Below are positions 7,440 to 16,235 of a stretch of 64,000 nucleotides of DNA, piece by piece. A program made the position numbers and the translations under genes. The notes under the pieces were generated by a model. That model worked only from the letters and a program-made list of their open reading frames with translations. It ran no database searches and had not been told where the DNA came from. Numbering within the stretch: the stretch's first letter is position 1; every line of letters starts with the position of its first letter. This DNA is from Pseudomonas alkylphenolica (lineage in GTDB: Bacteria > Pseudomonadota > Gammaproteobacteria > Pseudomonadales > Pseudomonadaceae), in contig NZ_JADUCM010000001.1 of NCBI RefSeq assembly GCF_016009175.1, forward strand, positions 62,001-126,000, in the 5' to 3' direction.

Positions 7440-8759
7440 ATGGTCAAATCCAAGCTTTTCCCCCTGTGCGCGCGGCTCCTCACCACGGCAGCAATCGGGT
7501 TATCGACCTTGCCAGCCTATGCAGACGCCGCTAAGCCCGACACCCTGAAAATTGGCATCACCACCTTTATGTCGGGTTCGGCTTCGGTGTTCGGGATGCC
7601 GGCCAAGGCCGCTGCCGAAATCTACATCGAGGAGCTGAACGCAGCGGGCGGTATCGACGGCGTCAAGGTCGAGCCGATCTATGTCGATGAAGGGGTGGGC
7701 GGTGACCGGTTGCTCTCCGAGTACCGCCGGGTGGTGCAGGAGCAGGGCGCCAAGGTGATGGTCGCGTCTATCTCCAGCGGCAACTGCAACACCCTGGCGC
7801 CGGTCGCCGAAGACCTGAAGGTGGTGAACATCCTCTGGGACTGCGGTACCGAAAAGGCGCTGGAAGGGCACACCTACAACTATGTGTTCCGCACCCAGGC
7901 CAACGCCGTCACCGAGATGGTTGCCAGCGTTCTCTATCTGTTGAAAGTAAACCCGGATTTCAAAACCCTCGCCGTGGTCAACCAGGACTACGCCTGGGGC
8001 CGTGACTCGTGGGACATCTTCAGTGCGGTGCTCAAGCAGCTCAAGCCGGACGTAAAAATCGTCGCCGAGCTGTTCCCCAAATTCGGCGCGTCGGATTTCT
8101 CCGCAGAAGTCAGCCGTCTGCAGGTGCTGCGTCCTGATGTGGTGCTCTCCACCTCGTGGGGTGGCGACCTCGACACCTTTGTACGCCAGGCCAGCCAACG
8201 TGGCCTGCTGAAGAACTCGCAGTTCTTCCTCGCGCTCGGCGAAACCTCGCTGGAGCGGCTCGGCAACACTTTGCCAGAGGGCGTGCTGATCGGTGCCCGC
8301 GGCGACCATTACTTCCTCAGCCCGCAATACGCCAACGACCCCCGCCACAAAGCCTTCGTTACCAAGTTCCATGAGCGTACCGGCAGCTACCCGATCTACT
8401 CGGTGTACCACATGGTGCAGGCGCTTGATGGCATGACGGCGGCGTACAAGAAGGCCATTCAGGCCAACGGCGGCCAGTGGCCGAACGAAGAGCAACTGGC
8501 GGGTGCCTTCAAGGGCCTGGATTTCCGTGGCCTGACCAGCCCGGTGCACATCCGCCCGGAAGACGGGCAGGGCCTTGAAACCCAGCTGTTCGGGATCACC
8601 ACCGTCAGCCCGGATTACAAGTTCAAGGTGCTCAAAGACATCATGCTGGTGCAGGCCGACCAGGTCACCACACCGCCCGGCGAGAAGTCGCACGAGTGGG
8701 TGAAGACCGTAACCCCGGCGCTGCTTGATCAGGTTCAGCCGCTGAGTGCAGCTCAATGA
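7440..8759 (+). CDS. Branched-chain-type ABC transporter substrate-binding protein
   Basis: A 439-residue periplasmic binding protein of the LivJ/Peripla_BP_6 type. The N-terminus is a signal peptide (LLTTAAIGLSTLPAYA then DAAKPDTLKIG). The mature part shows the family features ITTFMSGSASVFGMPAKAAA and IYIEELNAAGGIDGVKVEPI. Its operon partners are two permeases and two ATPases in the usual order. The linked aldehyde dehydrogenase and SDR suggest that the ligand is oxidised as an alcohol or aldehyde rather than being an amino acid; this is inference. ATG 7440 begins the signal peptide; the frame is open to 7335 but without a ribosome site. Confidence 0.88.
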   Translation: MVKSKLFPLCARLLTTAAIGLSTLPAYADAAKPDTLKIGITTFMSGSASVFGMPAKAAAEIYIEELNAAGGIDGVKVEPIYVDEGVGGDRLLSEYRRVVQEQGAKVMVASISSGNCNTLAPVAEDLKVVNILWDCGTEKALEGHTYNYVFRTQANAVTEMVASVLYLLKVNPDFKTLAVVNQDYAWGRDSWDIFSAVLKQLKPDVKIVAELFPKFGASDFSAEVSRLQVLRPDVVLSTSWGGDLDTFVRQASQRGLLKNSQFFLALGETSLERLGNTLPEGVLIGARGDHYFLSPQYANDPRHKAFVTKFHERTGSYPIYSVYHMVQALDGMTAAYKKAIQANGGQWPNEEQLAGAFKGLDFRGLTSPVHIRPEDGQGLETQLFGITTVSPDYKFKVLKDIMLVQADQVTTPPGEKSHEWVKTVTPALLDQVQPLSAAQ

Positions 8760-9658
8760 GCAGCGATATCCTGATCCTGGCGATGCTCGACGGTATTTCC
8801 TACGCCGGGCTGTTGTTCCTCGTCGCCTTGGGGCTCACCTTCATTTTCGGCGTGGTGAAGATTCTGAACGTGGCGCATGGCAGCCTCTACGCGTTCGGCG
8901 GCTATGGCGCCGCCTCGCTGGGCCTGTGGTGGGGCCAGGGTTCGGACTCTGCGCTGGTGTCGGTGGCGCTGCTGATCAGCGGTGCCATCGCCATGGGGGT
9001 GGTGCTGGGTACGGTGCTGATGCTGCTGCTGAAAAAGTTCCAGGACCGCGACCCGATCCTGCAGCTGCTGGTGACCTTCGGTGCGTTCATGATTTTTGAA
9101 GACCTGCAGCGCATGATCTGGGGCACGCAGCCTTACTTTGTCGCCGATGTGGTCAACCAGCTGGGCACCTCCGAGTTGATGGGGGTGGTGTACATGAACT
9201 ACCAGCTGCTGTTCGTACCGGGTGCCGCGCTGGCGGTGTACTTCCTGTTGAAGTGGTTCCTCAACAGCACCCTGGCGGGCCGGCAGATTGTCGCCGTCAC
9301 CCATGACCGCGAAGTGGCGACGGCGCTCGGCATCAACGCCCGGCGCATCGGTTACCTGACGTTCGTGGTCGGGGCGGTGCTGGGGTCGCTGGGCGGCGCG
9401 CTGGCGTCACCGACGACCTCGCTGGTGCCCGGCATCGGTGCCGACATGATCGTGCTGTCGTTCGCGGTGGTGGCCAGTGCCGGCCTTGGGCAAATCACCG
9501 GGGCGCTGATCACCGCGCTGCTGATCGGCCTGTCGCGTTCCTTCTGTGTGTACCTGGCGCCCGAGTTCGAAGTGGTGATGCCGTACCTGATCATGGTGCT
9601 GGTGTTGCTGATTCGCCCGCAGGGCCTGTTCACTGTCGTCCAGGCGAGGAAAATCTGA
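8756..9658 (+). CDS. Branched-chain-type ABC transporter permease (LivH-like)
   Basis: A 300-residue inner-membrane permease of the LivH family, with about eight hydrophobic segments and the typical motif GLTFIFGVVKILNVAHGSLY near the N-terminus. A later EAA-like loop (REVATALGINARRIGYLTF) would contact the ATPases. It overlaps the binding-protein gene by four bases (ATGA) and shares one base with the next permease, so the set is translationally coupled. Confidence 0.9.
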   Translation: MSSDILILAMLDGISYAGLLFLVALGLTFIFGVVKILNVAHGSLYAFGGYGAASLGLWWGQGSDSALVSVALLISGAIAMGVVLGTVLMLLLKKFQDRDPILQLLVTFGAFMIFEDLQRMIWGTQPYFVADVVNQLGTSELMGVVYMNYQLLFVPGAALAVYFLLKWFLNSTLAGRQIVAVTHDREVATALGINARRIGYLTFVVGAVLGSLGGALASPTTSLVPGIGADMIVLSFAVVASAGLGQITGALITALLIGLSRSFCVYLAPEFEVVMPYLIMVLVLLIRPQGLFTVVQARKI

Positions 9659-10599
9659 TGCGCTCACTGTTGCTTGCCCTTGCGGCCGCTGTTGTCATCC
9701 TGGGCGTCGCGCTGACGTTCCCCTGGCTGAAAATCCCGCTGATCCTCTCGCTCTGCTATGGCCTGGCCGCACTCGGTATCGTCGTGCTGCTCAAGGCCGG
9801 GCAAATCTCCTTCGGCCATGCGATGTATGCCTGCATCTCCGGCTATGTGGTGGCCTTCGTGGGCAAACACTACCCGGCGCTGGACGGCATCGTCCTCATC
9901 GCCCTTGGCACCCTGGCGAGTGTTGTCGCCGGCATGCTGATCGGGGCGTTTGTGGTGCGCTACCGGGAGATCTTCTTTGGCATGCTCAACCTCGCCATCT
10001 CCATGGTGCTGTTCACCGTGCTCGGCAAGTTCTACGAGCTGACCGGGGGCACCGATGGCGTGCGCATCAACCGGCCGACCCTGTTCGGTTTCGAGCTGAC
10101 CCGCGACCCGTACGAAATCGGCCTGCTGCTGGTGGTGCTGGCGTTGTCGCTGATCGCCACCTTCGGTGTGCAGCGCTATTTCCGCTCCAGCGGCGGGCAG
10201 GCGCTGGCCGCGATCAAAACCAACGAAACCCGCCTGGAATACCTCGGCATCTCGGCGAAGAAAGTACTGTGGAAGGGCTATGTGCTGTCGGCCTCGCTGT
10301 GTGGTTTGTCCGGCGCGCTGTTCGGGCTGTCCCAAGGGCTGGTCACGCCGGAAATGGGCTACTGGCTGCGCTCCGGCGAGTTTGTCTTCATCGCCATCCT
10401 GGGCGGTGCCGGGCATGCCGTCGGCGCCTTCGTCGGGGCACTGCTGTACGAGTTCCTGAAGATGTACGCGGCGGTGCTGGTCAGCGGCTCGTGGCAGTTG
10501 ATCCTCGGGGCGATTCTTATCGTGATCATCTACTTCCTGCCCAAGGGCCTCACCGGCCTGTTTGGCAAGCGCAAGGGCGCCGAAGGAGGTGCCGCATGA
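9658..10599 (+). CDS. Branched-chain-type ABC transporter permease (LivM-like)
   Basis: A 313-residue inner-membrane permease of the LivM family. It has the usual GQISFGHAMYACISGYVVA segment, multiple transmembrane helices and the coupling motif AIKTNETRLEYLGISAKK at about 180-200. The C-terminal end (FLPKGLTGLFGKR) is typical of the family. It starts on the last base of the LivH-like gene and overlaps the next ATPase gene by four bases. Confidence 0.9.
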   Translation: MRSLLLALAAAVVILGVALTFPWLKIPLILSLCYGLAALGIVVLLKAGQISFGHAMYACISGYVVAFVGKHYPALDGIVLIALGTLASVVAGMLIGAFVVRYREIFFGMLNLAISMVLFTVLGKFYELTGGTDGVRINRPTLFGFELTRDPYEIGLLLVVLALSLIATFGVQRYFRSSGGQALAAIKTNETRLEYLGISAKKVLWKGYVLSASLCGLSGALFGLSQGLVTPEMGYWLRSGEFVFIAILGGAGHAVGAFVGALLYEFLKMYAAVLVSGSWQLILGAILIVIIYFLPKGLTGLFGKRKGAEGGAA

Positions 10600-11336
10600 C
10601 CGCGCTGTTGCAAACCACTGACCTGACCCTGGCCTTTGGCGGCCTGGTCGTCGCCAACGGCATCAACTTCAGCCTGGAGCAGGGCGAGCGCCTGGCCGTA
10701 ATCGGCCAGAACGGCGCCGGTAAAACCACCTTCATCAACATCTGCACCGGCTTGCTCAAACCCAGCAAGGGCACGGTGAGCTTTGCCGGCAACGACATCA
10801 CCGGCCGTTCGCCGCGCAACATCGTGCGCCGGGGCATGGCCCGCTCGTTCCAGCTGCCGCAGCTGTTCCTGGAGCAAACGGTGCGCGAGTGCCTGGAGCT
10901 GTCGGCGGTGGCGCGCGGCGGCAAGCTGTCGTCCTGGAACCCCTTGGCGGCGGGCAGCACCCGCAAAGAGATCGACCGCATGCTCGACCTGATCAGCCTG
11001 CGCGAGCGCCAGCACGAGCTGTGCATCAACTTGCCCGAGGGGCAGCGCAAGCTGCTGGACGTGGGCATGTCGCTGATGCTCGAACCCAAGCTGCTGATCC
11101 TCGATGAGCCCACCAGTGGTGTGTCCACCGAAGAGAAGCATGGCGTGATGGAGATCCTCATGCGTGCGCTCGACGAGCAACAGGTCACGGCGATTTTCGT
11201 CGAGCACGACGTCGACATCGTCAAGCGTTATGCCACCCGCGTAGCGGCCTGGATCAGCGGCGCCATCGCCGCCGACGGCACGCCGGCGCAGGTGCTGGCC
11301 AACCCGCTGATCCAGCGTGAGGTACTCGGCGAATGA
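10596..11336 (+). CDS. Branched-chain-type ABC transporter ATP-binding protein (LivG-like)
   Basis: A 246-residue cytoplasmic ATPase. Walker A is GQNGAGKTT (about 37-45), and Walker B with the D-loop is LLILDEPTSGVST. The signature motif reads LPEGQ instead of LSGGQ, a variation found in LivG-type subunits. The ATG at 10596 lies after AAGGAGG and overlaps the permease stop. It pairs with the LivF-like ATPase that follows. Confidence 0.9.
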   Translation: MTALLQTTDLTLAFGGLVVANGINFSLEQGERLAVIGQNGAGKTTFINICTGLLKPSKGTVSFAGNDITGRSPRNIVRRGMARSFQLPQLFLEQTVRECLELSAVARGGKLSSWNPLAAGSTRKEIDRMLDLISLRERQHELCINLPEGQRKLLDVGMSLMLEPKLLILDEPTSGVSTEEKHGVMEILMRALDEQQVTAIFVEHDVDIVKRYATRVAAWISGAIAADGTPAQVLANPLIQREVLGE

Positions 11337-12067
11337 ACAACGACATTTTGCTCCAGCTTGACCACGTCAGCGTCGACATTGTCCGCGCGCCTATCCTGCG
11401 CCGGGTGCATGCCGAGCTGCGCAGCGGCCACATCATTGCCGTTGTCGGGCGCAATGGCGCCGGCAAAACCACGCTGCTGCGCACCATCATGGGCCTGGTC
11501 AAGCTCAAGGAGGGCCAGATCCTGTTCGAAGGCCGCGACCTGCAGCGGGTGGCCGCGCACAGCCGGGCACGCCTGGGCATCGGCTACGCGCCGCAAGAGC
11601 GGGTGATGTTTCCCACCCTGTCGATTGAAGAGAACCTGCGCCTGCCGTGCCAGGTGGCCGGCATGTCGAAGGCGCAGGTGGATGAGCGCCTGGAGATGAC
11701 CCTCGATGTCGTCGCCCAGCTCAAGCCGATGCTGGGCCGTTCCGGTGCGGCGCTGTCCGGCGGCCAGGGCAAGATGGCGGCCTTGGGGCGTGCGCTGATG
11801 ATCGGCAGCAAGCTGATCCTGCTCGACGAGCCGTTCCAGGGCCTGGCCCCGGCACTGGCCACGGAATACAGCAACGCCCTGAAGAACCTGCAACTGCGCA
11901 TGCCCGACCTGTGCATCGTGGTCACCGAATCGAACGGCAGCCTGCTCAAGGACGTGCCCGACCACGTGCTGCACATCGAGCGCGGCGAGCTTTCAGCGGT
12001 GACGAAGTTCGCCAGTGCGGTGGGTCCCGACACCCCTTCATACCTGCCTTTGGAGGCACATTCATGA
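11333..12067 (+). CDS. Branched-chain-type ABC transporter ATP-binding protein (LivF-like)
   Basis: A 244-residue ATPase with Walker A GRNGAGKTT, Q-loop region YAPQERVMFPTLSIEENL (the family's usual position), signature LSGGQ and Walker B LILLDEPFQGLAP. It is the second ATPase of the LivG/LivF pair. Four-base overlaps with both the upstream ATPase and the downstream aldehyde dehydrogenase tie transport and oxidation into one operon. Confidence 0.9.
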   Translation: MNNDILLQLDHVSVDIVRAPILRRVHAELRSGHIIAVVGRNGAGKTTLLRTIMGLVKLKEGQILFEGRDLQRVAAHSRARLGIGYAPQERVMFPTLSIEENLRLPCQVAGMSKAQVDERLEMTLDVVAQLKPMLGRSGAALSGGQGKMAALGRALMIGSKLILLDEPFQGLAPALATEYSNALKNLQLRMPDLCIVVTESNGSLLKDVPDHVLHIERGELSAVTKFASAVGPDTPSYLPLEAHS

Positions 12068-13497
12068 GTACGCTTTACATCGACGGCCAGCACGTACCCG
12101 CGTCTGGCGGGCAGAGCATTCCCGTGTATTCGCCGGTAACGGGCGAAGCCTATGCCGAAATTGCCCGGGGTACGCCTGAAGACATCGATCGCGCTGTAAA
12201 GGCCGCCCGTGCGGCAGTGAATGGCCCCTGGGGCAAATTCAGCGCCACCGAGCGTGGGCGTGTCCTGGTGCGCATCGGTAATGGCGTGCTGGCACACATC
12301 GACGAGCTTGCCGCCATCGAGGCACAAGACACCGGCAAGCCGATTGCCCTGGCGCGCAAAGACATCGAAGCCCTGGCGCGTTACTTCGAGTTCTACGGCG
12401 GTGCTGCCGACAAGGTGCATGGCGAGGTCATCCCGTACCTCTCCGGCTACAGCGTCAGCGTCGTGCGCGAAGCCTGCGGCGTGGTTGGCCACATCATCCC
12501 CTGGAACTACCCCGCGCAGATGCTCGGCCGCACCCTGGCACCAGCCCTGGCGATGGGCAATGCCTCGATCGTCAAGCCGGCCGAAGATGCCTGCATGACC
12601 TCGCTGCGCTTTGCCGAAATTGCCGCCGAGGCCGGGCTGCCCGCTGGCGCATTGAACATCGTCACCGGCTATGGCCGTGAAGCCGGCGCGGCGCTGGCAG
12701 GCCACCCGGGGATCAACCTCATCACCTTTACCGGCTCGCCCGAGGTGGGCGTTGCCATCCAGACGGCGGCCGCCGCCAATCATGTCAAATGCGTGCTCGA
12801 GCTGGGCGGCAAGTGCCCGCAGGTGGTCTTCGCCGATGCCGACCTCGACAAGGCCGTGCCGGTGATCGTCGGCGCGATCATTCAGAACGCCGGGCAAACC
12901 TGCTCGGCAGGCAGTCGCGTCCTCATCCAGCGTGAAGTGTTCGACGAGGTGATCGCCCGCGTCGCGGCCAAGTTCCGTGAGGTGCGCGTCGGGCTGCCGG
13001 AGACCTCACCCGATTGTGGCCCGATCATCACCAAGGCCCAGTTCGGCCGGGTCAAGCAGTTCATCAAGGACTGCATCGACTCCGACCTGCCGGTGATCGC
13101 CGAAGGCAAGATGGACAGCGACCTGCCGCCGACCGGCTATTACGTGCGGCCGACGCTGTTCGGCCCGGTGCCACGGGATCACAAGCTGGCGCTGGAAGAG
13201 GTGTTCGGCCCGGTGCTGGCGGCGTTGCCATTCGATGACGAAGACGATGCGGTAGCCCTGGCCAACGGTACCGATTATGGTCTGGTGGCGTCGATCTGGA
13301 GCGAGAACGGTGCGCGCCAGCAGCGCATGGCCAAGCGCCTTGAAGGCGGCCAGGTATTCATTAACTGCTACGGCGCAGGCGGCGGTGTGGAGCTGCCCTT
13401 CGGCGGTATCCGCAAGAGCGGCCATGGCCGGGAGAAAGGCCTGCTGGCACTCGAAGAATTCAGCATCACCAAAACGGTCGTCAGCCATCACGGCTAG
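12064..13497 (+). CDS. NAD(P)-dependent aldehyde dehydrogenase
   Basis: A 477-residue cytoplasmic aldehyde dehydrogenase, close to the usual length. Catalytic features are visible: N148 in IPWNYP, E246 in LELGGK and nucleophile C280 in NAGQTCSAGSR, with the coenzyme-site FTGSPEVG at about 222-229. It oxidises an aldehyde to the carboxylate with NAD(P)+. The start overlaps the LivF-like gene by four bases, so expression is coupled to the transporter; the SDR downstream could supply the aldehyde from an alcohol. The exact substrate is unknown. Confidence 0.9.
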   Translation: MSTLYIDGQHVPASGGQSIPVYSPVTGEAYAEIARGTPEDIDRAVKAARAAVNGPWGKFSATERGRVLVRIGNGVLAHIDELAAIEAQDTGKPIALARKDIEALARYFEFYGGAADKVHGEVIPYLSGYSVSVVREACGVVGHIIPWNYPAQMLGRTLAPALAMGNASIVKPAEDACMTSLRFAEIAAEAGLPAGALNIVTGYGREAGAALAGHPGINLITFTGSPEVGVAIQTAAAANHVKCVLELGGKCPQVVFADADLDKAVPVIVGAIIQNAGQTCSAGSRVLIQREVFDEVIARVAAKFREVRVGLPETSPDCGPIITKAQFGRVKQFIKDCIDSDLPVIAEGKMDSDLPPTGYYVRPTLFGPVPRDHKLALEEVFGPVLAALPFDDEDDAVALANGTDYGLVASIWSENGARQQRMAKRLEGGQVFINCYGAGGGVELPFGGIRKSGHGREKGLLALEEFSITKTVVSHHG

Positions 13498-13545
13498 GCC
13501 CGGCATTTTCAACACACGACGGTTTTACCCACAACGGAGAGAAAA

Positions 13546-14298
13546 ATGGCACAGCTCAATAATAAAGTCGCCATCGTCACCGGCGCCGCCAGCGGATTCG
13601 GCGCTTGTATTGCTCGTCGCTACGTGGAGGAGGGCGCGAAAGTCGTGCTCGCCGATATCAATTTTGAAGCGGCCGCCAGGCTTGCCGATGAACTCGGTGC
13701 CAACGCCATTGCTGCGGCCTGCGATGTCACCCAGGCCGACCAGGTCCAGGCGGCAGTAGACCTGTGCGTCAGCACGTTCGGTGTGCCGGACGTGGTGGTC
13801 AACAACGCCGGTACCACCCACCGCAACCAGCCGCTGATGGACGTTGACGAAAAGACCTTCGACCGCGTGTTTGCGGTGAACGTCAAATCCATCTTCCACA
13901 TGACCAAGTCCGTGGTGCCGCTGATGCGTGCGCGCAAAAGCGGTTCGATCATCAACGTCGGTTCGGTGGCGGGGATTCGTCCGCGTCCGGGGCTGACCTG
14001 GTACAACGGCTCGAAAGGTGCGGTCAACCTGCTGTCCAAGTCCCTGGCGGTGGAGCTGGGCCCGGATGGCATCCGGGTCAACAACATTTGCCCGGTGATG
14101 GGCGAGACGGCCCTGCTGGAGGACTTCATGGGGATGCCGGACACCCCGGAAAACCGCAAGAAGTTCCTCGCCACCATTCCCCTGGGGCGCCTGGCCAAGC
14201 CGGATGATATTGCTGCGGTTGCGGTGTTCCTGGCCACTGACGCTGCGGCATTCCTGAACGGCGTGGAATTGCCGGTCGACGGCGGTCGCGTGGTGTAA
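13546..14298 (+). CDS. Short-chain dehydrogenase/reductase
   Basis: A 250-residue classical SDR. The cofactor motif TGAASGFG is at 12-19, NNAG at 86-89, and the catalytic set is S140, Y153 and K157 (YNGSK). D37 after the second beta strand (VVLADIN) suggests NAD(H) preference. It ends with the family's usual ELPVDGGRVV. It lies 48 bp after the aldehyde dehydrogenase as the last gene of the operon and is followed by a terminator. A role as alcohol dehydrogenase for the imported compound is inferred. Confidence 0.9.
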   Translation: MAQLNNKVAIVTGAASGFGACIARRYVEEGAKVVLADINFEAAARLADELGANAIAAACDVTQADQVQAAVDLCVSTFGVPDVVVNNAGTTHRNQPLMDVDEKTFDRVFAVNVKSIFHMTKSVVPLMRARKSGSIINVGSVAGIRPRPGLTWYNGSKGAVNLLSKSLAVELGPDGIRVNNICPVMGETALLEDFMGMPDTPENRKKFLATIPLGRLAKPDDIAAVAVFLATDAAAFLNGVELPVDGGRVV

Positions 14299-14308
14299 CA
14301 CACCGACA

Positions 14309-14344
14309 CCCCAAGGCGCCTACCCACGACAGGGCGCCTTGGGG
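14309..14344. terminator. Bidirectional terminator hairpin
   Basis: CCCCAAGGCGCC (14309-14320) pairs with GGCGCCTTGGGG (14333-14344), a perfect 12-bp stem with a 12-nt loop. It sits between the convergent SDR and LysR genes and probably ends both transcripts, although the U-tract is weak. Confidence 0.75.
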
Positions 14345-14352
14345 TGCTCGCT

Positions 14353-15243
14353 TTATTGTTCGCCGGGCTTCATCAGCGCGATCAGTGCCCGGATGCAGCC
14401 AGGCAGCGCATCCAGTTGCCGTACCAGAATGCTGCGCTCGCGCACGGCCCAGGCTTCGTCAAGCTGGACGATGGCCAGCGCCATCGTTTTGCTGTGGCGG
14501 ATGGCAGCCGACTCGGGGATCACCCCGATGCCCACCCCGACTTCCACCATGCGGCAAATGGATTCGAAGCTTGAAACCTGAATGCGCCACGACAGCTGCA
14601 CGCCGAGCTTTTCAGCCTGCTCCTGCATGAACGCCTGCAGGGTACTGCCTTGCTGCAGGCCAACGTGGTGGTAGCCAAGGGCAGCACTGAGCTTCAGCGC
14701 CTTGCCGGTGTCCAGCGGGTGCCCTTTGGGCACGACCAGCACCAGCCTGTCGGTGCTGAAGTGCAGCACCTGTAGGTCCTTGGCGACAACCGGCCCGGCA
14801 ATGATGCCCATGTCGGTAGAGCCTTCCAGCACGCCGCGCACGATATCCCTGGACAGCTTCTCTTGCAGGTCAACCGTCACGCCCGGGTTTTGCGCGAGAA
14901 AACCGGCAAGCACTTCCGGCAAAAACTCGGTCACCGCCGTGGTGTTGGCAAAGATGCGGATGTGGCCGGAGGCGTCGGTGCCGTACTCGGCGAATTCGGT
15001 TTTCAGGTAGCCAAACTGCCGCATGATCAGGCGCGCGTGCTTGAGCAGGCGCTGCCCGGCATCGGTCAGTTCCACGCCGCGGCTGTCGCGGTACAGCAGG
15101 TGGCAGTTGAGCTGGGTTTCCATGGCCTTGATGCGCACGCTGGCAGCGGCAGGCGAGATGAATGCGCGCTTGGCGCCCTGCGTCAGGCTGGGGGCCTCGG
15201 CGATGTGAATGAACAGGCGAAGGTCGGTGAGATCCAGGTGCAT
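14353..15243 (-). CDS. itcR: LysR-family regulator, ItcR-like
   Basis: A 296-residue LysR-type regulator. The N-terminal winged helix is clear (LRLFIHIAEAPSLTQGAKRA, then SVRIKAMETQLNCHLLYRDS), followed by a two-lobed effector domain (GVLEGSTDMGIIAGPVV, RMVEVGVGIGVIPESA). It is divergent from the itaconate-type catabolic operon, the same position as PA0877/ItcR, which activates that operon in P. aeruginosa in response to itaconate. The name is by synteny and pattern, not by measured identity. Confidence 0.82.
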   Translation of the reverse strand: MHLDLTDLRLFIHIAEAPSLTQGAKRAFISPAAASVRIKAMETQLNCHLLYRDSRGVELTDAGQRLLKHARLIMRQFGYLKTEFAEYGTDASGHIRIFANTTAVTEFLPEVLAGFLAQNPGVTVDLQEKLSRDIVRGVLEGSTDMGIIAGPVVAKDLQVLHFSTDRLVLVVPKGHPLDTGKALKLSAALGYHHVGLQQGSTLQAFMQEQAEKLGVQLSWRIQVSSFESICRMVEVGVGIGVIPESAAIRHSKTMALAIVQLDEAWAVRERSILVRQLDALPGCIRALIALMKPGEQ

Positions 15244-15369
15244 GAGGTCATTCCAACGTGGCGCTAGCGTTAATCAAAGCAGAACGCCGGGTTTAAGAAA
15301 CGCTACTTCTCAGAACGATACAAGGCTCTCATGATCGACACATAACAACAACCGTCAGGAAGAGATTTG

Positions 15370-16197
15370 ATGTCCCACTCGAATTTCACTGCATGGATCG
15401 GGCGTACCGAAACGGTCGCCGATCTGCTGGACGAGGCGCAGCTCAAGCGCATCGCCGCGACCCTGGGTGAAGTGCCCCCGGCGCCAGGTGAGCCGCTGCC
15501 CGCGCTGTGGCACTGGTGCTTCTTTCAGGCGCCGGTCGATGAGGCCGTGCTGGGCGCCGACGGTCACCCGGCCAGAGGTGGTTTCCTGCCCCCGGCCGAG
15601 CACCGTGTGCGCATGTGGGCGGGCGGCCGGGTGGAGTTCTTCGCGCCGCTCATCGCGGGTGAGCCGGCAAGCCGTAACTCCACCATCCTGTGCATCGAAG
15701 AAAAGACCGGCCAGGCCGGCAAGCTGCTGTTCGTGACGGTCTGTCACGAGTACGTCCAGCACGGTGATGTGCGGGTGCGTGAAGAACAAGACATCGTCTT
15801 CCGCGAGCCCGCAGCGCCAAAGCTGCGTTCCTCCGAAGCAGTGCCCGCAGGGCAGTGGGCCGAGCAGGTAACAGCCTCGGCAACAATGCTGTTCCGCTAC
15901 TCCGCCGTGACCTTCAACGGGCACCGTATTCACTACGACTTCCCCTATGCCACCGAGGTGGAAGGCTACCCCGGCCTGGTTGTGCACGGCCCGCTGATCG
16001 CCACGCTGAACCTGCGCGCTTTCTTGCGCGCCAACCCCACCCGCGTGGTGCGCAAGTTTGCCTATCGCGGCGTCCGTCCGCTGTTTTCGCCCGAGCCTTT
16101 CGAGGTCGGTGGGCGGATCGATGCGCCCGGCACTGCGCAGCTGTGGGCCGGCAATCAGGCGGGCATGGCGCAGGTCGCCGACGTGGAATTTGAATGA
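15370..16197 (+). CDS. ich: Itaconyl-CoA hydratase (HTD2/mesaconyl-C4-CoA hydratase-like)
   Basis: A 275-residue double-hotdog hydratase of the HTD2/mesaconyl-C4-CoA hydratase type. The C-terminal active-site region is clear: FRYSAVTFNGHRIHYDFPYA then EGYPGLVVHGPLIA at about 175-215. In itaconate degradation Ich adds water to itaconyl-CoA to give (S)-citramalyl-CoA. The gene is first in the operon, divergent from the LysR regulator, as PA0878 is. AGGAAGAG lies before ATG 15370; an adjacent in-frame TTG is not needed. Confidence 0.83.
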   Translation: MSHSNFTAWIGRTETVADLLDEAQLKRIAATLGEVPPAPGEPLPALWHWCFFQAPVDEAVLGADGHPARGGFLPPAEHRVRMWAGGRVEFFAPLIAGEPASRNSTILCIEEKTGQAGKLLFVTVCHEYVQHGDVRVREEQDIVFREPAAPKLRSSEAVPAGQWAEQVTASATMLFRYSAVTFNGHRIHYDFPYATEVEGYPGLVVHGPLIATLNLRAFLRANPTRVVRKFAYRGVRPLFSPEPFEVGGRIDAPGTAQLWAGNQAGMAQVADVEFE

Positions 16198-16235
16198 GCC
16201 GCACCTTCGGGTCGAACACACGAGAGCCGTTACCG

